DNA from: Russula earlei
Taxonomy: Eukaryota; Basidiomycota; Agaricomycetes; Russulales; Russulaceae
NCBI GenBank assembly: GCA_025769875.1
Contig: JAGFNK010001357.1
Location: 1 to 10,307, forward strand
Length of the DNA stretch: 10,307 nt
Direction: 5' to 3'
Under the pieces are notes generated by a model that worked only from the letters and a program-made list of their open reading frames with translations, was not told the DNA's origin and searched no databases. The translations under genes and the position numbers were made by a program. Positions 7,540 through 10,307 of this stretch are shown one piece after another (positions within the stretch are counted from its first letter, which is position 1; each line of letters begins with the position of its first letter).

Positions 7540-7550
7540 AAGCTAAGCTT
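7540..7550 (-). promoter_or_regulatory. Predicted RNA 5' end / self-primer segment
   Basis: Minus-strand AAGCTTAGCTT here is the exact reverse complement of the 11 nt beside the LTR at 7199-7209. In Tf1-type elements the first 11 nt of the mRNA fold back onto the PBS and prime reverse transcription. Length (11 nt), position near the LTR edge and TATA spacing all fit that model. The transcript start itself is inferred, not seen. Confidence 0.55.
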
Positions 7551-7576
7551 GGGGCATTCCCCAGCTTCTACAGGCG

Positions 7577-7584
7577 CTTAAATA
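7577..7584 (-). promoter_or_regulatory. TATA-like box of gypsy-1 5' LTR (TATTTAAG)
   Basis: On the minus strand the sequence TATTTAAG starts 34 nt before position 7550. That position is where an 11-nt segment complementary to the element's PBS begins. TATA-to-start spacing of about 30 nt is usual for RNA polymerase II in many fungi. The same box occurs in the 3' LTR at 377-384. The call is by motif and spacing only. Confidence 0.5.
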
Positions 7585-7817
7585 CTGTATGTAGCGAGGC
7601 TGTACAGTACTATAAGCAGAACAATAGATAAAGGTGAGCCAATAGCAAAGGTAACTCAACAATAGGTGAAACACAATAGGTGAAACACAATACATGAAAC
7701 AGTAAGGGACCATCGACATCAAGGGATGAAACGGTAACCAAGAGAAAGAGGGTGGTAAAGGGGGAACAATAATAAGAGAGTAATGGGCGAACCGACAAGG
7801 GAGTAAATCACAACAGC

Positions 7818-8084
7818 TTCTTCTCCGAGATTGGCTATCAGATCTCCGATCCGATTCCGCTTCATGGTGATAACAAAGGCGCCGTTGATCTCGTGCTCAA
7901 CCCAGTCACCGGAAGACGGTCGAAGCATATCCCTATCAAGCATCACGCCATCTGCCAATACATTGAGGACGGACTGATCATACTTATCCGTACTCCCACA
8001 GGAGAGATGCTTGCAGATGGTCTCACCAAGCCGCATACTCACGCGCTGCTCCGGACCTTCGTCGATGGGTTGGGTCTTAATTGA
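7818..8084 (+). pseudogene. Ty1/copia Pol, RNase H C-terminal fragment (5' truncated by insertion)
   Basis: An open frame runs straight from the gypsy-1 junction to TGA at 8082-8084. It reads FFSEIGYQISDPIPLHGDNK, then GRRSKHIPIKHHAICQYIED, TGEMLADGLTKPHTHALLR and a final GLGLN. The patterns GDNxGA, SKHI-x-I-x-H and DxLTK are characteristic of the RNase H C-terminus of copia elements. The visible part is about 88 residues; the rest of Pol is separated from it by the 7.8-kb gypsy-1 insertion, so this copy cannot make a full protein. No frameshift or stop is seen in the fragment itself. The Met at codon 7893 is internal and not a start. Confidence 0.9.
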
Positions 8085-8110
8085 TCTAATCTACCGACTG
8101 CCTTAATCAC

Positions 8111-8116
8111 GGGGGG
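8111..8116 (+). other. Polypurine tract of copia element (G6, then A)
   Basis: GGGGGGA sits 26 bases after the Pol stop and directly before the LTR start at 8118, the usual place for the plus-strand primer. Confidence 0.8.
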
Positions 8117-8117
8117 A

Positions 8118-8491
8118 TGTTGAGATCTGCACTGCCCAGAGTCTCAGGTGTGTTGTGATGTGATCACAACTCGGATGCGCTGACGCGTCGGATCACCCGG
8201 ACCGGGCATCACCGGCTCAGCTCATACGCTGCAGCACGCGTTAGTTACATTGATAGAGTGATTTAGGACAATCGGTAGCTACTTACAACTGATCCTCGGA
8301 CTTACTTAGTGATCCGTGATGGTAGTTAACTGTACTGCATCTAGTGGCGGTCTCAGGTACTTAAGAACACCACAAAGTACGTAGATCACTTCAGTTTTGT
8401 ATCAACCAAACTGAACTATTGTCTGATAGATCTGCCTGCGATCTTATCATCTGCTGCTATCTAATCACACATACTGCGCCTATTTTCAACA
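8118..8491 (+). repeat. 3' LTR of copia element, 374 bp
   Basis: It starts directly after the polypurine tract with TGTTGA and ends TCAACA, a perfect 6-bp terminal inverted repeat. The right end is set by this match and by the change to Gag-leader sequence; no second copy is in the window to confirm it. It contains a 7-bp stem (8152-8158 with 8164-8170) and an 8-bp stem (8390-8397 with 8408-8415). Confidence 0.8.
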
Positions 8492-8598
8492 TTAGCAGCG
8501 TACCACAAACAGTCCCTCAAACACTCACTCCAACTAGAATCCAGTTACAAGGGCCAGCTCCACCAATTGTTACAGTTGCAACAACCCAGAACCCTACA

Positions 8599-9186
8599 AT
8601 GTCCAGCAATCCTCATCTTGTGGGAACTGCCCCAGAACCCTTTGATGGAAAGGCCGACAATGCAGAAGCCTTTTGGGCAGCCCTGGCTAATTATTACTAT
8701 ATCAATGGCGACTCCTTTACAGATGAAAGCAAGAAAGTTGCTGCTGCACTAACCCACTTTAAAGTAGGAACACCTGCTGGAGCATGGGCTAGAGAACAAA
8801 CTACTAAAGCCATGGCTCATACTGTGGCCGACTATGGATCATGGGACAACTTCAAAAAGGCCTTTGCTGACCACTTTATCCCTGCAGAAGCAGAATTGGC
8901 TTCTGCCAACACTATGCACACTTATTATCAAGGAAAACTACCATTTAATGAATGGTATCAGAAATGGTCACACCATGCATCGCGAGCTACCACCGACAAA
9001 AGGACAAAGATGTACGCATTCAGGAAGAACATTAACCCAGCCCTGCATCAAAAAATATTGGGAATCACACCAACACCAACTACACTTGCAGCCCTTGTCA
9101 AAGCAGCAAGAGAATTGACAACCTGTTCCACCTATACAATTCCATGGCCTTTAGAGGAGGACGCTCTGTGCGTACTTGAGGATTAA
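8599..9186 (+). CDS. gag: Gag of gypsy-2, capsid segment (broken frame)
   Basis: From Met at 8599 the protein reads LVGTAPEPFDGKADNAEAFW, then GTPAGAWAREQTT, DNFKKAFADHFIPAEAELA, YYQGKLPFNEWYQKW and FRKNINPALHQKI, the helical pattern of Ty3/gypsy retrotransposon Gag (capsid). The frame stays open upstream to the copia LTR and looks coding there (VPQTVPQTL, GPAPPIVTVATTQNPTM), so copia may have cut the N-terminus and Met 8599 may be internal. Residues after ARE (about 9115) are off frame: one base seems missing near 9115-9117, and the adjacent frame reads DNLFHLYNSMAFRGGRSVRT. The stop at 9184-9186 is thus a frameshift product. Confidence 0.88.
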   Translation: MSSNPHLVGTAPEPFDGKADNAEAFWAALANYYYINGDSFTDESKKVAAALTHFKVGTPAGAWAREQTTKAMAHTVADYGSWDNFKKAFADHFIPAEAELASANTMHTYYQGKLPFNEWYQKWSHHASRATTDKRTKMYAFRKNINPALHQKILGITPTPTTLAALVKAARELTTCSTYTIPWPLEEDALCVLED

Positions 9187-9552
9187 ACACTCAAGGATCA
9201 GACAATCCCTTGGAAATTAACCTGTACCAAGGAGAACCTAACGAACGACCCTGGGAGTCTAGAAGTGAAAGAAAACCCCTCACAGATGCAGAGAAAGAAT
9301 TTCAATGGAAGAACAACCTCTGTTATTACTGTGGAAAAAGAACCATATGGCAAACCAATGTAGAGCAAAGAAAGCAGCCCAAAGACGTCAACGACAAGGA
9401 TCTCACCCCCAAACAGTCAGAGCTACAACCATCCAAGATGAAAACATCGAACCTGCACAAGAAGAGCCTATTCCTGTTGCATCATTGACAACTTGGAGAG
9501 AAACACTTGCGGACTCAATCCTCCACCCAAGATCTGCTCCTATGGATTTTTA
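9117..9552 (+). pseudogene. gag: Gag of gypsy-2, nucleocapsid region with nonsense codon and split zinc knuckle
   Basis: The native frame (9117 on) meets TGA at 9177-9179 in ACTTGAGGA, where CGA (Arg) would be expected, consistent with C-to-T change at a CpG. Beyond it the frame reads EINLYQGEPNERPWE and LTDAEKEFQWKNNLCYYCGK. The zinc knuckle is split: CYYCGK is in one frame and HMANQCRAKK in the next, because the A run after TGTGG (about 9334-9338) is one base short; with it, spacing would be the standard C-X2-C-X4-H-X4-C. The second frame runs on to APMDF and a TAA at 9551-9553, itself caused by a short T run (9547-9550). Confidence 0.82.
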
Positions 9553-10307
9553 ATTGGACCCCCTTCTGCACCGAGAAGGGACACGGTCCAAATCAGTATG
9601 ATACAAAGAGAAATCAATTACCCCAAGGTTTTTACCAAGAATATTTGTTCCCCATCCATTGCCTTAAAAGATACTCTTGTGGGGAAGACAAGCAGCAAAG
9701 AAATCAGTGCAAGAGCCCTACTTGACAGTGGAGCAGAAGGAATGATAATCCATGAACAATTCACACAAAGACACCACCTGCACCTCCAGACTATGACCAA
9801 ACCCTTGCCAGCACAAAATGTCGATGGAACACAAAATGCCAATGGACTAATACGCTTTAGCACCATCCAAAGACTTCGCATTCAAGCGCACACAGGTGCT
9901 ACTCATGACGAACAAGCAGAATTCCTTGTCACTAACATTGGAGATCATGACATCATCTTAGGAACAGATTGGCTACGACACCACAACCCAGATATCGATT
10001 GGGCAAATGATACAATCACACTGAGGAACTGCCCCCGAACCTGCCTTACCACACACCCAAGCATAACCATTGCATCTGCATCTGGAACGCGGAATTACCA
10101 AATACAAGCGCTTACTTTCCCTGAAGAAGAACCTGAATTTGCAAACATTGCTGCACTAATCTTCCCAGATACTGAAGGACTATTGAACCCATGTGTTGAC
10201 GAACAAATCCACGATGCATTTAGACCAATAACAATCAACATAAGAGCCAAGTCAACCACAGCCACCAAGTTAGCCCATGCAGAAACACCCCCCCAAGACA
10301 TTAGACG
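9553..10307 (+). CDS. pol: Gag-Pol of gypsy-2: aspartic protease and linker towards RT (incomplete at window end)
   Basis: The frame containing ATG 9598 is open to the window end with no stop, so this part is intact. It has the protease active site ALLDSGAEGMII (Asp codon 9724-9726) and the C-terminal IGDHDIILGTDWLRHHNP, both typical of retropepsins of Ty3/gypsy elements. After about 10020 comes a linker with no recognised domain (FPEEEPEFANIAALIFPD) that normally precedes RT. The frame is also open upstream, reading FLIGPPSAPRRDTVQIS, so it most likely continues directly from Gag as one polyprotein once the short T run at 9547-9550 is allowed for. The Met at 9598 is probably internal. Confidence 0.88.
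   Translation, partial: MGPPSAPRRDTVQISMIQREINYPKVFTKNICSPSIALKDTLVGKTSSKEISARALLDSGAEGMIIHEQFTQRHHLHLQTMTKPLPAQNVDGTQNANGLIRFSTIQRLRIQAHTGATHDEQAEFLVTNIGDHDIILGTDWLRHHNPDIDWANDTITLRNCPRTCLTTHPSITIASASGTRNYQIQALTFPEEEPEFANIAALIFPDTEGLLNPCVDEQIHDAFRPITINIRAKSTTATKLAHAETPPQDIR

Larger units (their letters stand above)
11..7815 (-). mobile_element. Complete Ty3/gypsy chromovirus LTR retrotransposon (gypsy-1), 7805 bp
   Basis: Two 605-bp direct repeats (11-615 and 7211-7815) enclose minus-strand ORFs with Gag, protease, RT, RNase H, integrase and chromodomain motifs in the Ty3/gypsy order, plus a further ORF before the 3' LTR. The repeats begin TGTT and end AACA. Internal signals are a PBS one base inside the 5' LTR and a polypurine tract near the 3' LTR. 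The chromodomain after integrase places it among the chromoviruses. It lies inside a copia RNase H gene on its right side. The five flanking bases are GCATT on the left (6-10) and GCTTC on the right (7816-7820), so there is no exact target duplication. Several single-base frameshifts break the ORFs in this copy. Confidence 0.95.
7211..7815 (-). repeat. 5' LTR of gypsy-1 (promoter-bearing)
   Basis: This is the second copy of the 605-bp repeat, upstream of gag in the element's orientation. It carries the inferred promoter (TATA-like box 7577-7584) and the inferred transcript start near 7550, which would make U3 about 7551-7815. A purine-rich stretch around 7388-7432 becomes a polypyrimidine tract in the element RNA. 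Only one substitution separates the two LTRs (0.17%), so insertion or gene conversion is recent. Confidence 0.97.
7816..8491 (+). mobile_element. 3' end of a Ty1/copia retrotransposon, cut by gypsy-1
   Basis: The stretch holds, in order, the C-terminus of a copia RNase H, its stop, a G6 polypurine tract and one LTR. The 5' portion should lie left of position 11. Only 10 bases are visible there, and their frame is compatible with continuing into this RNase H after a 5-bp duplication. Downstream the LTR abuts gypsy-2 sequence, so copia appears to have inserted into gypsy-2; its target duplication would be 8492-8496 (TTAGC) plus a copy outside the window. Confidence 0.85.
8492..10307 (+). mobile_element. 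5' internal part of a second Ty3/gypsy element (gypsy-2), runs off the window
   Basis: Plus-strand Gag, zinc knuckle and aspartic protease follow one another in the Ty3/gypsy order. The 5' LTR and PBS are not visible; they should lie upstream of the copia element, beyond the left edge. RT and later domains lie past 10307. Base composition is richer in A and C on the plus strand than gypsy-1, and the proteins differ clearly, so it is a separate family. Confidence 0.9.

Noticed and set aside
8118..8491. This LTR as the 5' LTR of gypsy-2
   Set aside because: A G6 polypurine tract and copia RNase H end directly before it, its ends and position fit copia, and no PBS follows it.
9507..9725. Short plus-strand ORF between gypsy-2 Gag and protease
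   Set aside because: It overlaps the protease frame, which has clear motifs and is open; this one has none.

Overview
This is repeat DNA from a fungal genome, most likely a basidiomycete (Agaricomycete). It is built almost entirely of LTR retrotransposons nested in one another, and I see no ordinary host gene. The assignment rests on the type of Ty3/gypsy polyprotein (chromodomain integrase, FDVRAGYNN and YLDD reverse transcriptase motifs) and on the Ty1/copia and Ty3/gypsy neighbours. It is an inference; no species can be named.

Layout. (1) 11-7815, minus strand: a complete Ty3/gypsy chromovirus (gypsy-1) bounded by two 605-bp LTRs that differ at one base. Read in element order (right to left) it has: 5' LTR with TATA box and predicted transcript start; an 11-nt primer binding site that can pair with the predicted 5' end of the element's own RNA (Tf1-type self-priming); an AUG-free leader that is nevertheless open for about 195 codons; Gag with a CCHC knuckle; protease-RT-RNase H; integrase with HHCC, D,D35E and GPF/Y modules; a chromodomain; an extra third ORF (ORF3, about 2325 down to 646) ending in a second CCHC-type zinc-binding region; a polypurine tract; and the 3' LTR. 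(2) 7816-8491, plus strand: the 3' end of a Ty1/copia element (RNase H C-terminus, polypurine tract, 374-bp LTR), into which gypsy-1 appears to have inserted. (3) 8492-10307, plus strand: the 5' part of another Ty3/gypsy element (gypsy-2; Gag and protease, RT beyond the window), into whose 5' region the copia element appears to have inserted. The order of events is therefore gypsy-2, then copia, then gypsy-1.

How the parts work together. In gypsy-1, Gag packages the RNA, Pol copies it and integrates the cDNA, and the chromodomain probably guides insertion to particular chromatin. ORF3 has no known role; its coiled-coil-like stretch and cysteine/histidine cluster suggest nucleic-acid binding or a Gag-like structural role.

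The most interesting points are ORF3, the AUG-free but open Gag leader with a CUG in strong context, and the self-priming arrangement. A caution applies throughout: both gypsy elements carry several single-base frameshifts, mostly at homopolymers. With near-identical LTRs in gypsy-1 this suggests either base-calling errors or very recent inactivation, so the reading frames given here are segments of originally longer ORFs.
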